NCBI GenBank assembly: GCA_021794075.1
Contig: JAJYRM010000040.1
Location: 1-35,058, forward strand
Source of the DNA: Bacteroidota bacterium
Lineage (GTDB): Bacteria; Bacteroidota; Ignavibacteria; Kryptoniales; JAKASW01
Length of the DNA stretch: 35,058 nucleotides
Reading direction: 5' to 3'
The first letter of the stretch is position 1. Every line of letters starts with the position of its first letter. Below, piece by piece: positions 16,587-26,642 of this stretch. The translations under genes and the position numbers were made by a program. Under the pieces are notes generated by a model. It worked only from the letters and a program-made list of their open reading frames with translations, did no database searches and was not told where the DNA came from.

Positions 16587-17613
16587 GTGAATTACGGTTC
16601 GAAAGATAAATCAAGGTTGCTGGCATTAATCTTGTGTGTAAGTTTGTTTGCAGGCTGCAACGGGAACAGCACGATTGGCCCGAGCAACTCCCTATGGACA
16701 CGCTGCAGTGGCTTGCCAGACTTACCTGTCACTGGTTTCGCATCAGCGGGAAATGTCATTGTTGCAGGGAGTTATGATGCTCTTCTTTCGCAAGCTTACA
16801 TCTACATTTCCTTCGACAACGGTTCGAGCTGGTCGCTTGACACTACCTTTCAAACCGACAATCATGGATCAGGCACATCTTCTTATCTTGGCACGCCGGT
16901 CACTTTTCTTTCTGATGGCTTATATCTTTTCGCGGGGGTCGTGGGAGGAGACAGCGGCAACGTGTATGTTTCTATGAACGACGGTCTGACCTGGGTCGAA
17001 AGGGATCCGAGCTTCGTTGAGAATATTTACTGCCTCGCTGCGATGGGGAAAACCATTTGGGCCGGCACTGGTCACGGTGTGTTTGTCTCCACGGACCATG
17101 GTGTAAGTTGGACTTCTTTCAACAAGGGTATGCCACCCCCCCCTAGCAATCAGCGGTCTGGTTGCCACAGGAACATATATTTTCGCTGCCACGGAAGGGT
17201 TTGGGATATACCGTTCTGCAAATGGCGGTACAACTTGGGCCAAGGTCAATACAACAAAATTAGATTTCTACAGCCTTGTAACGATTAGGTCGGATATCTT
17301 TGCTGGGTATCCTGGGGGCTACTCCAACGGCGGTGTCCTCGTTTCCACGGATAACGGGATAACTTGGACCTCTGCAGATGTGGGACTGACAGATTCTTCT
17401 GTAAATGCTCTTTGTGTGGAGGGCTCGACCCTTTTCGCAGGCACAAATGCAGGTGTGTTCCTATCGAGAAATAGCGGAGGATATTGGTCGGATATTTCAA
17501 CGGGAACTTCGGTTGATTCAGTAGCCACAATCGCTCTTTTTTCTAATGCATCATTTTTACTCGCCGGCACAAACGGTAACGGTGCGTGGAGGTACCCCGT
17601 TTTCCTAAAATGA
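16587..17613 (+). pseudogene. Asp-box beta-propeller lipoprotein 3, frameshifted at a C8 tract
   Basis: The start is GTG with AGGTGAAAAA upstream; the signal ends in lipobox LFAGC. Asp-boxes in the first frame: SFDNGSSW, SMNDGLTW, STDHGVSW. At a run of eight Cs (17136-17143) the reading leaves the propeller frame and stops at 17288. In the frame one base over, the propeller continues at once (LAISGLVATGTYIFAATEGF) with SANGGTTW, STDNGITW and SRNSGGYW to a TGA at 17613. Seven Cs would restore one frame. A homopolymer slip may be a fixed lesion, a phase-variable switch or a sequencing error. Total length and blade pattern match paralogs 1 and 2. Confidence 0.82.
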
Positions 17614-17663
17614 GCTTGTAAACAACACACGCTTTAACTTAAAACCCTTAGGAGGAAGAACCT

Positions 17664-20600
17664 ATGAAAAAGATGGCACTAAGACATTGGCTTTCGATAG
17701 TCACATTCTTGTTGCTCCAAATTGGCACTGCCATGAGCGCCAAAGGACAACAATTAATCCACGGCACCGTCCCAGGTGATATCGCAAGGCTCGGACTAAG
17801 ACCAATAGCTCGTTTGGACAGCGCGAGGGAGTTGAACTTCGCTATTTGCCTTCCCTTGCGAGACAAGGCCGGACTTACCGACCTTCTACGGCAGTTATAT
17901 AATCCGGCAAGTCCTAACTACCACCGTTGGCTCACTGTCCAACAGTTTACGTCAGAATTCGGCCCGGCCCGACAAGATTATCAACGGGTAATTGACTTTG
18001 CAAGGACAAACGGCTTGGCTGTCATGAGTACTTCTCCAAACCGTATGATTGTCGATGTGCGCGGGACGGTAGCAAGCATTGAAAGGACATTGCACATAAA
18101 AATGTATCTTTACAAACATCCTGGGGAGACACGCACTTTCTACGCTCCGGGCAGCGATCCGTCCTTGACTTTAAGCGTTCCAATTTCGAGAATTAGCGGC
18201 TTGGACAATTTCTCTCGTCCACATCCTCTTTCTAATCCGACTCGAATTGTCAACGCCGCAACACCGGCACCTAATGCTGGATCAGGACCGAATGGCATGT
18301 ACTGGGGAACTGACTTCAGAGCAGCCTAAGTACCTGGCGTTTCACTTAATGGATCAGGTGAGAAATTGGGACTACTTCAATTTGACGGGTTCAACCAGAA
18401 TGACATCACGTACTACGAGAACTACAATTCACCGTCTCTCCCGAACGTCCCTTTAGATACCGTGCTCCTGGACAACTTTGACGGAAATCCGATCGGGAAT
18501 ACCGATTTCGATACTGAGGTTTGTCTTGACATCGAAATGGCAATATCGATGGCACCGGGATTGTCGGACATCGTCGTTTACGAAGCAGGCCCGTATGGCA
18601 ACTATGACGATATCATCACCCGCATGGCAACTGACAACACATGCAAACAACTGAGTTCCTCATGGTCCGTGAATGGCGATTCGAAGGATAGTTATGCTGA
18701 CCAGGTTTTCCAAGAAATGGCTGCTCAGGGTCAGTCATTTTTCCAGGCATCGGGAGATGACGATGCGATAATTGATTCCACTTGGATAAGCGGTGGCGAC
18801 ACAGTGTACTCCTATTTCGGTTTTCCCTGCGATGATCCGAACATCACCCAGTTGGGCGGGACTACGCTGACCACAAGTGGCGCTGGCGGCTCGTATGTTT
18901 CGGAAACCGTTTGGAATACCGACACGTACTACCCGTCACATCATGCATTCCTGGGAAGCTCTGGGGGTGTGAGCACATTATATTCCATCCCCACTTGGCA
19001 GCAAAACGCCAACCCATCCAATAGTCAGATGTCGTCGAGCGAGAGGTATGTTCCTGATGTGGCTCTCACTGCCGATAATGTTTATGTTCGGGCTGATAAT
19101 GCTGATTGGACAGATCAGGGTACAAGCTGTGCTGCACCCCTTTGGGCCGGATTCACCGCATTGGCCAACGAACAGTCCGCTCACAATGGTCAGAACCCAA
19201 TCGGTTTTCTCAATCCCTTGATTTACGCGATCGGTCAATCCGAGTTGTATTCCTCAGACTTCCACGACACACCTGCCGGGAGCAACAACGCATGGCCCGG
19301 AAGTTCTGGCCAGTATGCTGCAACATCCGGTTTTGATCTTGCTACTGGTTGGGGTACTCCAGATGGGCAGCATCTCATCAACGATCTTGCCTCCACCATT
19401 TGGAGCGGCGATACGGCTTTTTCTTCCAACTTCACTGTGAGTAGCGGACAGACGGTCGCGATTATGCCTGGCGCAAACATTACGTTTTCAAATGGTGCCG
19501 GCATAATCGTGCACGGAACCCTGAATGTCTACGGAACATCCTCCCAGCCAGTCACGATGACATCTTCATCGGGCACATGGGCAGGAATTACTTTCGCTGG
19601 CTCCAGCACAGGTAACCTTCAGGACTGCACAATCTCCTCTGCCAGTTCGCCGGTCATAATCGATACCGCCAATGTCACAATAAACGGCTGAACGATTAAC
19701 AACTCATCGTTCCAATCGAATATTTACGGCGGAACAGCAATTGACGTTCTGGACTCGGATCCGAACATCACGAACACAGCTATCGATGGCCAGTCCAACT
19801 CCTTCAATGGTATCACCTTTACCAGCGGAAGCATCGGGACGGTCAGCGGGTGTACCATGGAGAACCTTGGTGCCGGGACCGGGGTCGTTATAGAGGGGGG
19901 ATCGAGCCCGTCAATACTGTCGAGCAGAATGACTGGAAACGGCTACTACGGCATTATCGTTCAAAATAATGGCACGGGCAACCCGGTGGTCGAATCCGAC
20001 TACATCAACTCCAACGGCGGAGGTACAAATTACGCCGCGATAATATTCGACAACGCGAGCGGCCACGTTGACTTCGATACCCTGAGCAACAATTATGACG
20101 GAATTCATTGCTACGACTATGGCTCGCCGTATACATCCGGCCCGGCAGGCGGCCAGAATATCGTCATAGACAACAGCTACGGGATCTATGCGGACACGTA
20201 CAGTTCTCCCGTCTTCGGCCATGCAGTCGGAAATCCACCGGTCACATACGACGGCACTTGTAACCAGTTCTATAACAATTCCTCGGACAATCTGTATGCT
20301 GTAAATAACAGTTCCGTAATGGCAGAATATGACTGGTGGGGAAGCTATCCTCCGGGCGGCGGGTTCTATGCCGACGGAACTTCTTCATTGGATTATACAA
20401 ATGCGCTCACTTCTCCAGGCGCCTGCCCAAGCAGCGGGTCAGCAACGGTTGCTACGAACAGCACGACAAACACGGCTGCTACCCCCATTCAACAGGCTTA
20501 TGGGACGAAGCAGCCGGCCAATGGAAGCAGGCAGCGACCGAGTACGTTCGCGTCCTTAGAGATACTCTTTCGCTTGCAGAGAAGCGGTACGCACTCGAAC

Positions 20601-21280
20601 GGCTCTATCATGTATTGCAGGTATCGAAGGACACGACCATTATCGGCACGTTCAAGGCTCTGGGCGACTCGACGGGACCGCTTACATCAATGGCTCAGGA
20701 AATCCTTGCAGGCGCGTACGTTGCCGCCGGAAGGCTGTCTGATGCCGAGACGACGGCAAACAGCCTGATCGCTCAACATCCGGGTACAGGTACCGCGGAA
20801 AGAGCACTCATCCTTCTTGCGTCCCTGTACCAGTATAATCCTTCTTACAACCAGGTGTCGTCCTCCGCCCTTGCGGAGCTCGAAAAGAAGTGGCCTTCAG
20901 CTCTCGACCCCGGTTTGATATCCGCGCTTAATACAGGGATGGGTAGTGCATCTCCCACTTCACCGACGTCCCAGAACAGACCGGTGGCGGTAACGAATGA
21001 CAGCATCGACTCGGCACCGTTGAAGTTCGAGCTGGGAAATTACCCCAACCCGTTCAATCCGACAACGGTCATAAAATATGAGGTACCGAAGGAGACTCAC
21101 GTTACGATAACCGTTTACGACGTCCTGGGCCGCAAGGTTGAAACTCTCGTCGATGGCATCGAGACGGCCGGAATCCACGAAGTTACGTTCGACGGATCAC
21201 GTCTTGCCAGCGGAGTGTACTTCTACAGACCTACGACACCAACTTACTCGAAGGTAATGAAGATGTTGACGCTAAAATGA
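17664..21280 (+). pseudogene. S53 (sedolisin) protease with beta-helix and T9SS tail, three lesions
   Basis: The original product was about 1,205 residues. Signal peptide (ending SAKGQ), pro-kumamolisin activation domain (codons about 30-200), S53 catalytic domain with Glu285 and Asp289 (TEVCLDIE), oxyanion Asp in QASGDDD and Ser in GTSCAAP near codon 488, then right-handed beta-helix repeats, a helical TPR-like stretch, and a T9SS sorting domain (YPNPFNPTT ... SGVYFYRP ... MKMLTLK). Lesions: TAA at 18327-18329 where relatives have Tyr (DFRAA-YVPG); TGA at 19689-19691 where Cys or Trp fits (NG-stop-TINN); and a one-base loss near 20497 (frame moves at IQQA to LWDEAAGQW). Good Shine-Dalgarno AGGAGG before the ATG. 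Catalytic residues survive, so decay looks recent. Confidence 0.85.
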
Positions 21281-21282
21281 CA

Positions 21283-21341
21283 GGGGCATTTCGGCAGCCC
21301 CGATTCGAAAGAATCCATCGAATCGCGATCCCGCTTGCGGG
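21283..21341 (+). other. Series of short hairpins after the S53 pseudogene
   Basis: Three small dyads follow the stop codon: GGGGC (21283-21287) with GCCCC (21297-21301), GATTCG (21302-21307) with CGAATC (21319-21324), and CCCGC (21330-21334) with GCGGG (21337-21341). None has a T-run. They may stabilise the 3' end or belong to a terminator region together with the stronger hairpin further right. Confidence 0.35.
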
Positions 21342-21404
21342 AAAACCCCGCAAAGGAAGGGGGCTGGAGCTTAAGTGACTCAGACACTTGATTCGAGTAA
21401 TACA

Positions 21405-21427
21405 GCCGCCGCCACTTCGGCGGCGGC
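21405..21427. terminator. GC-rich hairpin between convergent genes
   Basis: Arms GCCGCCGCC (21405-21413) and GGCGGCGGC (21419-21427), nine exact pairs around ACTTC. It is followed rightward by CTTGCTTTACT, only a weak T-tract, and has no T-run leftward. It lies between the end of the rightward island and the end of the leftward NHL gene, so it may serve either direction. Confidence 0.55.
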
Positions 21428-21458
21428 CTTGCTTTACTATTTGCTCAGGGCAAATTCA

Positions 21459-22607
21459 CTATCTGAAGTCGGTCGACAACTCATATCGCAATACCCTATC
21501 GTGACCCGTATCGCTGATGTAGACGATCTTATTGAAATAAGTCACGCCGGATGGATTCAGGAGCGCGTTCCCGGATTTCACCGGCCCGAACGATTCGTGG
21601 AGCAGCTTGCCGGTCATGTCGAATTTCATCAGGCTGTCGAGCCCGCTGTCGACAACGTAGATATTGCTCCTGTCGTCAACCATCACCGCCTGTGGGGATA
21701 CAAAAATATTCGAAAGCATATCGGGCAGGATTCCGCTGGAATACTTCGTCTGGTCGAGACTCAGCCGCGAACTCCACGTCGGCGCCGCGAGCTCACTCCC
21801 CGGATTGAAGGTGAACCACTTCACTTTGAACGCGTTTGCCGGGTCGACCTGAGTCACGATGAAGTCGGTGCCGAATTGCTTCGTGTTGAATGTCGTAATG
21901 CCGCTGAGGTTGTTGATTGCCGCGAAACCGGATCCGGTCGGGAGAAGGCTCGGGACAAGGTCGATATAATCGCTCGAGTATTGCAGGTCATTCTTGCTGA
22001 AATGAAGGACCATGTTGTCCGGGTCGATGGGGCTGGAGTTGTTGTTGCCGTGACGCGTGACGTAATAGCTGTTGTCCGGAAGCACCGCCACTCCCGTGTA
22101 TTCTCTTCCGGAGACAAGTCCGCCGTTGCCGTCTCTGACTATCTGGTTCTGAACGTTCTCGTGATGGACGATTTCTACAGGAGCCGCCGATATGTCATGG
22201 TTATAATCGTAGAGCCTTATCTTAGCAATTGCGGCTACCGTCACCGGCCTCGAAGCCACGATCGTGTCATATTCACATGCGATTATGAGGTTGAACCTTC
22301 TGTCCTCGGTTATCGCGACAGGATCCTTCACATATTGGGAATGACCGACGTTGGCTCCGGAAAGCTCGACCATTTGCACACGATTGCTGTCCGGCTCGGT
22401 GACATACAGGATATAGTCGTAACCGACCTTAATTCCCTTCGGCGAGGAGAAGCCTGTCCAGACCGGCTGCATCTGGATGTAGCTGGTATCGCCGACTACC
22501 TGACCGCCGGAAGCCTTCGGAAGGGTTGCCGGGTCGACTATCTTAGATTTTTCGTTGCAGCCCGAAATTACGAGCGCCGCCAGGAATATGATCATCGTGT
22601 TTTTCAT
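21459..22607 (-). CDS. NHL/six-bladed beta-propeller lipoprotein
   Basis: A 382-residue protein with lipoprotein signal (MKNTMIIFLAALVISGC). The body shows repeating propeller-like strands ('SPKGIKVGYDYILYVTEPDS', 'GVAVLPDNSYYVTRHG', 'PQAVMVDDRSNIYVVDSGLD', 'PSGVTYFNKIVYISDTGHD') of the NHL/SMP-30 type, where 'N-IYV-D-G--' marks each blade. No catalytic site can be named; such proteins often bind ligands or scaffold outer-membrane complexes. It is last in the leftward exported-protein cluster, one base after the PorV-like gene, so it is likely made with the barrel and the TonB-dependent receptor. Intact, in contrast with the neighbouring propeller pseudogenes, to which it is not obviously related. 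Confidence 0.85.
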   Translation of the reverse strand: MKNTMIIFLAALVISGCNEKSKIVDPATLPKASGGQVVGDTSYIQMQPVWTGFSSPKGIKVGYDYILYVTEPDSNRVQMVELSGANVGHSQYVKDPVAITEDRRFNLIIACEYDTIVASRPVTVAAIAKIRLYDYNHDISAAPVEIVHHENVQNQIVRDGNGGLVSGREYTGVAVLPDNSYYVTRHGNNNSSPIDPDNMVLHFSKNDLQYSSDYIDLVPSLLPTGSGFAAINNLSGITTFNTKQFGTDFIVTQVDPANAFKVKWFTFNPGSELAAPTWSSRLSLDQTKYSSGILPDMLSNIFVSPQAVMVDDRSNIYVVDSGLDSLMKFDMTGKLLHESFGPVKSGNALLNPSGVTYFNKIVYISDTGHDRVLRYELSTDFR

Positions 22608-22608
22608 T

Positions 22609-23589
22609 TCAGAAACTCATCTCTATTGAGAATCTGTGAACATCGCCGAGACGCTGGTAGGGCGTGAAAGCATAGTCGAACTCGACCAGCGCGAACTTCA
22701 TGTCAGCCCGGACGCCCGCGCCGGCAGAGTAACTCTGCTCCGTAACGTTCACTTTATACCCTCCCCTTAGAAAGACTGTTGAGTTGTACGAATACTCTGC
22801 TCCGAAAGCGAGATTTTCTGAGTTGTCCGCGGGGTGATTTAGCTGCGCGGTAGCGGTGACAATGTTTTGCTTATCCTGGTACGGCTCGAACGCGAACCCT
22901 ATCCGGAATATCGTCGGCGGCGAAAAGCCCTGGAAACCGGACACGGTGCTCCCGTCGACGAGCTGAACGGAGCCGCTCGGAGACATCTGTCCGCCGAAGT
23001 TGCTGACGGACACAGCGAACCTGGTGGAACCTATACCGGTCCAGTAATATGTCCCGAGATCGACGAGCACACCATGCATTGAAAGGTCGGCGAGCGTCTC
23101 ATCTATGTATTTCACCGTTACGCCGAAGCTGAACCGGTCTGTCATTTTCCGGGCATACGTCGCACCAAACGCAAGGTCTCCGTATTTGAAATACGCTCCC
23201 GTGCCGTACGGCTGATATTCGGTGGTAACCGGCATGTCGTCGGTCTGAAGCGAGATTACCGACACGCCGATGGTATTCTGTCCATCGAGGTGGTAAACGC
23301 CGCCGATGAAATCGTGCTGTAGCCCTATGAACCATGTCGAATGCGAGACGGCAACCTGATTTTTGTCGAACTCCGCTATTCCGGCCGGATTGTAGAACAA
23401 TGCGTAAGCGTCGTTGGCAATCGCCGCGTAGCTCTCGGCCATCGCGTTCGCTCTCGCCCCGACGCCAATCTTCAAAAATTCCGCCGTCGTTATGCCGACA
23501 CGTTGGGCTCCAAGGTTCGGAAACAACTGAGCCCTGGCCAACCCCGATGTTAACAGAATTGTCAGAATAGTTAAGAGATTCTTTTTCAT
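22609..23589 (-). CDS. PorV/PorQ-family outer-membrane beta-barrel protein
   Basis: A 326-residue exported barrel. Seen: a signal peptide ending ARAQ, then the family opening 'AEFLKIGVGARANAMAESYA' and 'NDAYALFYNPAGIAEFDKNQ', which marks PorV/PorQ and related FadL-like barrels, followed by amphipathic strands to a C-terminal Phe. PorV works in type IX secretion as a shuttle that brings cargo to the surface attachment machinery; many lineages carry extra paralogs placed beside cargo genes. The neighbouring T9SS-tailed proteins and receptor fit that picture, so this may be a dedicated paralog for this cluster rather than the general PorV. Co-transcribed with the NHL lipoprotein gene. Confidence 0.88.
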   Translation of the reverse strand: MKKNLLTILTILLTSGLARAQLFPNLGAQRVGITTAEFLKIGVGARANAMAESYAAIANDAYALFYNPAGIAEFDKNQVAVSHSTWFIGLQHDFIGGVYHLDGQNTIGVSVISLQTDDMPVTTEYQPYGTGAYFKYGDLAFGATYARKMTDRFSFGVTVKYIDETLADLSMHGVLVDLGTYYWTGIGSTRFAVSVSNFGGQMSPSGSVQLVDGSTVSGFQGFSPPTIFRIGFAFEPYQDKQNIVTATAQLNHPADNSENLAFGAEYSYNSTVFLRGGYKVNVTEQSYSAGAGVRADMKFALVEFDYAFTPYQRLGDVHRFSIEMSF

Positions 23590-23699
23590 TCAGATCTTCT
23601 CAAAGTTCAAACACCGAAACGCTCCAAAAACAGAAACTCTCCCCGACCTCATTCCAGGTCCCTGCCTCAAGCTTCTTACATCATGCATCCCGCATCTTT

Positions 23700-26642
23700 T
23701 CAAAGCTTCACCGACAATCCGATCTTGATATTCCGGGGCGTAAGATATCTCGACTGGTCGAGTGGATACGGATCTATCGGCGCGTTGAGTTCAGGGTATA
23801 AAGGATTGTTCCAGCTCGGAGGCGTAATATCACCCAGTTGGTACGCACGGCCTGTCACAGGATTAATGATATCGGAATTCATATTGTTGAGGAGATTCTC
23901 CACCTCGACCATGAACGTCATGTCCATTCCGGCGAGGGTGAAATACTTCTCGAAATTGAAATCGACCCAGAACCAATTGGAGCCTATGGCGCTATACTGA
24001 TTGTTAGTCTCTGGGGCGTATAATGGCTCGCCGTTCGACGCAGACGTTCCCGTGAAATAGTAAGGCGTATATCTCTTTCCAGACTCGAAGAAGAGTCTGA
24101 AGTACGCGTCGAAGTCGTCGAGAACTCCCTTCCCAAGACCGAATATGCCGTTTTGTTTCTGGTTGTACAGCGACACATTTGCAGACAACTGTAGCGGTCT
24201 ATCCCATGAAAGGAAGCTCTCGTTCATCATCTCCTGGATGAGTCCCTGAACAGCGAGCACTCCCTGGTCCTCCGAACTCGATTTACCAGTCGCAACCGAA
24301 TAAGATCCGCTCACCACTCCGTTGAACCAGTTTCCGATTCTCTTCCTGTACTCGACTTCGATTCCCCTTGTCCTGGCGTAATCTGAATTGACGTACGTAA
24401 TGAAGTTCTGACCGATCAATCCGGCTGAATAGATCTGCGCCTGCTTCGTCTGGACATAATCGAAGATATCTTTGTAGTAGGCGGTGACCGTGAGGACATC
24501 ATCGTTGGTGAACTGGTTGCGCAGACCCAGCTCATAGCTGACCGTTGTCTCGGGATTCAAATTGGGATTGCCGAAGGCCTGGTAAGTCGACATCGCGGTA
24601 CTCGGCGCGAGCTTCGCGTAGACAAATTGAGGTCTCGGCCACTTTGAAAACTGCCCGTAGTTAAGAAACAGTGTCTGGTTGTCCGAAATCGGGTGTGAAA
24701 TTCCGAGGCGCGGACTGATCCTTCCCTTCCATCTTCTGCCGAAGAAGTTGTAAGTGTCCTGGTAATACTTGTCGCGTATCGCCTGCGGTATCGTGATCAC
24801 CTGCGGGTTCTTTACGGCGTCGTCGACATATTTTCCAGGGAACCAGTAGTCGAAGCGCAAGCCGAAATTGAGTATCATTCCGTTCGTCGTTATCGTTTCC
24901 TGAGAATAAGCGGAGCCGGTTGCAGGAAAGACTTTATAGATATCGTTGTTCAGCCCCATCACGCCGACCCACGGCTCGTAGATGTCAATGAGCTGCATCT
25001 CTTGGAAATTCATATCGAAGCCGGCTTTGAATTTGTTCTTTTCGGTGAAAAAGGAAGTGATGTCAAACTTGACTTCGCTGTTTATGAAATAGTGGTCGTG
25101 CCAAGTGTATGCGTTTCCGAAATCATAGAAACCATCGCCGGGAATGATGCCGAGCGTATCGCTCCCCGTGTTGTAATACGTCGGCGGAAGCGTGACGACA
25201 TCGATCGGCTGTTGATACTGATTCCAGTACAGCCCATTTGCGTCTGCCCGGAGCTGAGTAAAGAAGTGCGCGAACTTAAGGTCATAGTAAGTCTTGGTGC
25301 TGAGAGTCTGCGTGATGTCGACGGCGTTCATTATGGTGTTGTGAGTGTAGACATCGGCGCTCCCAAGTATGTTTTGAAATTGATACTGGTAGCCAGGACT
25401 CGGCTCAACGTACTCGAGGTTCGTCTGGAGCGATTGAGTGTTCTGATTTATGCTGACGCTCTGATTATACGAATAACTGATCTTGAAGGTTTGGGTCGGC
25501 TTATAGGTTACCTTTCCGAGCCCGTACCAATTATTCGCGAGCCGCGGCGCAAACCTCGTTCCATAAAATATCGACGAGTTCAGACCGGAGGGCGGATTGA
25601 TCCTGAAGGTCACTATCTGCCCGTTCTGGTACCTCTGAGCCCAGAGAACCTGTCCGTCCGTGAAGGCCGCAGCGAAACTTCCGAAGACCGATACCTCGCC
25701 AGGTACATCAACCCCCAGCGCCGGGAGGAGGTACTTCGTGATCGGCTCAGGCCCACCGATGGTTGCCTGGTAATCGTCAGAATTGAAATTTGAAGGGGAG
25801 TTCTTGTTCAGTCCCCAGTGATCTGTTTTGTACTGAACGAAGAGATCGTATTTCTCGCCTCCCTCTCTCGTCTTCACATTAACGATGCCGCTTGTCGCCT
25901 GACCGTACTCGGCATTGAAGCCGCCCGTTATGATCTCCATCTGGCTAAGCGAATTCGCGCTTAGCTGCAGACCGAACCCAGTGCCGGCGAGCGGATCCTG
26001 GATCGAGATTCCGTCGAGCAGATAAGCGTTTTCGTACGAACGGCCGCCGCGGATATGTATCTCGTTGTCGGAGGCGACCACGCCGACCTGCTGTGACACA
26101 ACCTCTTTGACGTTTTCTACCGCCGAGATTCTTATTTCTTCGGAAGAAATAGTTTTGGTACTCTGGGTCTCCGCAACATCCATCATCGGCTTTTGCCCGA
26201 CAACCACCACTTCCTGTCCAAGTGAAAGAGCTGTCTCTTCAAGCCTAACATTAATGGTGGTGGCGCTCCCCTCACTCACCTTCACGTCAGTGTGCTCGAC
26301 TTCTTTATAGCCGATCAGGCGGAATGTGAGAGTGTAAGTGCCTGGCGACATGTTCTTAATCTGATAATTCCCGTCAATGTCCGTTGTCGCGCCGTAGTAA
26401 GTGCCCTTTATGAGGACGTTTACTCCTACAAGTCCTTCTTTGGTGGCGGAGTCCGTCACCTTCCCGTTGATGACTCCCTTCTGTTGCGCGAGCGCGGCCA
26501 TGTCAAGAACCGGTATCATGGGAACTGACAATATCAACGTGACAATTAAAAGGAACGCGAACGACATACCGGCTTTCGGACCCATGTTTCCGATTCCGAA
26601 CATTCGTGGTAAGAGAGGATCTTGATGAATTAGACTTCTCAT
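23700..26642 (-). CDS. TonB-dependent receptor with carboxypeptidase-like regulatory domain
   Basis: A 980-residue outer-membrane transporter. Seen: a signal segment (about 25-53), a CarboxypepD_reg-like domain ('GKVTDSATKEGLVGVNVLIK', 'YGATTDIDGNYQIKNMSPG') at about 58-135, a plug domain with 'EIHIRGGRSYENAYLLDGIS' and 'AEYGQATSGIVNVKT' at about 150-265, and a long 22-strand-type barrel to the C-terminus (NIKIGLSVKL). TonB-ExbBD would energise uptake of a large substrate such as an oligomer, siderophore or peptide. No SusD partner lies next to it; instead there are a lipoprotein (one-base overlap, TAATG) and a PorV-like barrel. The ATG at 26642 gives a long N-terminus; an in-frame ATG near residue 14, 19 or 26 would give a more usual signal peptide. 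Confidence 0.94.
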   Translation of the reverse strand: MRSLIHQDPLLPRMFGIGNMGPKAGMSFAFLLIVTLILSVPMIPVLDMAALAQQKGVINGKVTDSATKEGLVGVNVLIKGTYYGATTDIDGNYQIKNMSPGTYTLTFRLIGYKEVEHTDVKVSEGSATTINVRLEETALSLGQEVVVVGQKPMMDVAETQSTKTISSEEIRISAVENVKEVVSQQVGVVASDNEIHIRGGRSYENAYLLDGISIQDPLAGTGFGLQLSANSLSQMEIITGGFNAEYGQATSGIVNVKTREGGEKYDLFVQYKTDHWGLNKNSPSNFNSDDYQATIGGPEPITKYLLPALGVDVPGEVSVFGSFAAAFTDGQVLWAQRYQNGQIVTFRINPPSGLNSSIFYGTRFAPRLANNWYGLGKVTYKPTQTFKISYSYNQSVSINQNTQSLQTNLEYVEPSPGYQYQFQNILGSADVYTHNTIMNAVDITQTLSTKTYYDLKFAHFFTQLRADANGLYWNQYQQPIDVVTLPPTYYNTGSDTLGIIPGDGFYDFGNAYTWHDHYFINSEVKFDITSFFTEKNKFKAGFDMNFQEMQLIDIYEPWVGVMGLNNDIYKVFPATGSAYSQETITTNGMILNFGLRFDYWFPGKYVDDAVKNPQVITIPQAIRDKYYQDTYNFFGRRWKGRISPRLGISHPISDNQTLFLNYGQFSKWPRPQFVYAKLAPSTAMSTYQAFGNPNLNPETTVSYELGLRNQFTNDDVLTVTAYYKDIFDYVQTKQAQIYSAGLIGQNFITYVNSDYARTRGIEVEYRKRIGNWFNGVVSGSYSVATGKSSSEDQGVLAVQGLIQEMMNESFLSWDRPLQLSANVSLYNQKQNGIFGLGKGVLDDFDAYFRLFFESGKRYTPYYFTGTSASNGEPLYAPETNNQYSAIGSNWFWVDFNFEKYFTLAGMDMTFMVEVENLLNNMNSDIINPVTGRAYQLGDITPPSWNNPLYPELNAPIDPYPLDQSRYLTPRNIKIGLSVKL

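Noticed and set aside
14134-21280. Alternative genetic code or stop reassignment
   Set aside because: Both TAA and TGA would need to be sense codons, but intact genes across the window end properly at TAA, TGA and TAG.
21375-22667. 430-codon open frame on the plus strand
   Set aside because: Opposite the NHL lipoprotein gene; the translation is rich in Arg/His/Asp without any recognisable fold; TTG-type start without context.
25002-25793. 263-codon plus-strand frame
   Set aside because: Antisense to the TonB receptor barrel; no independent support.
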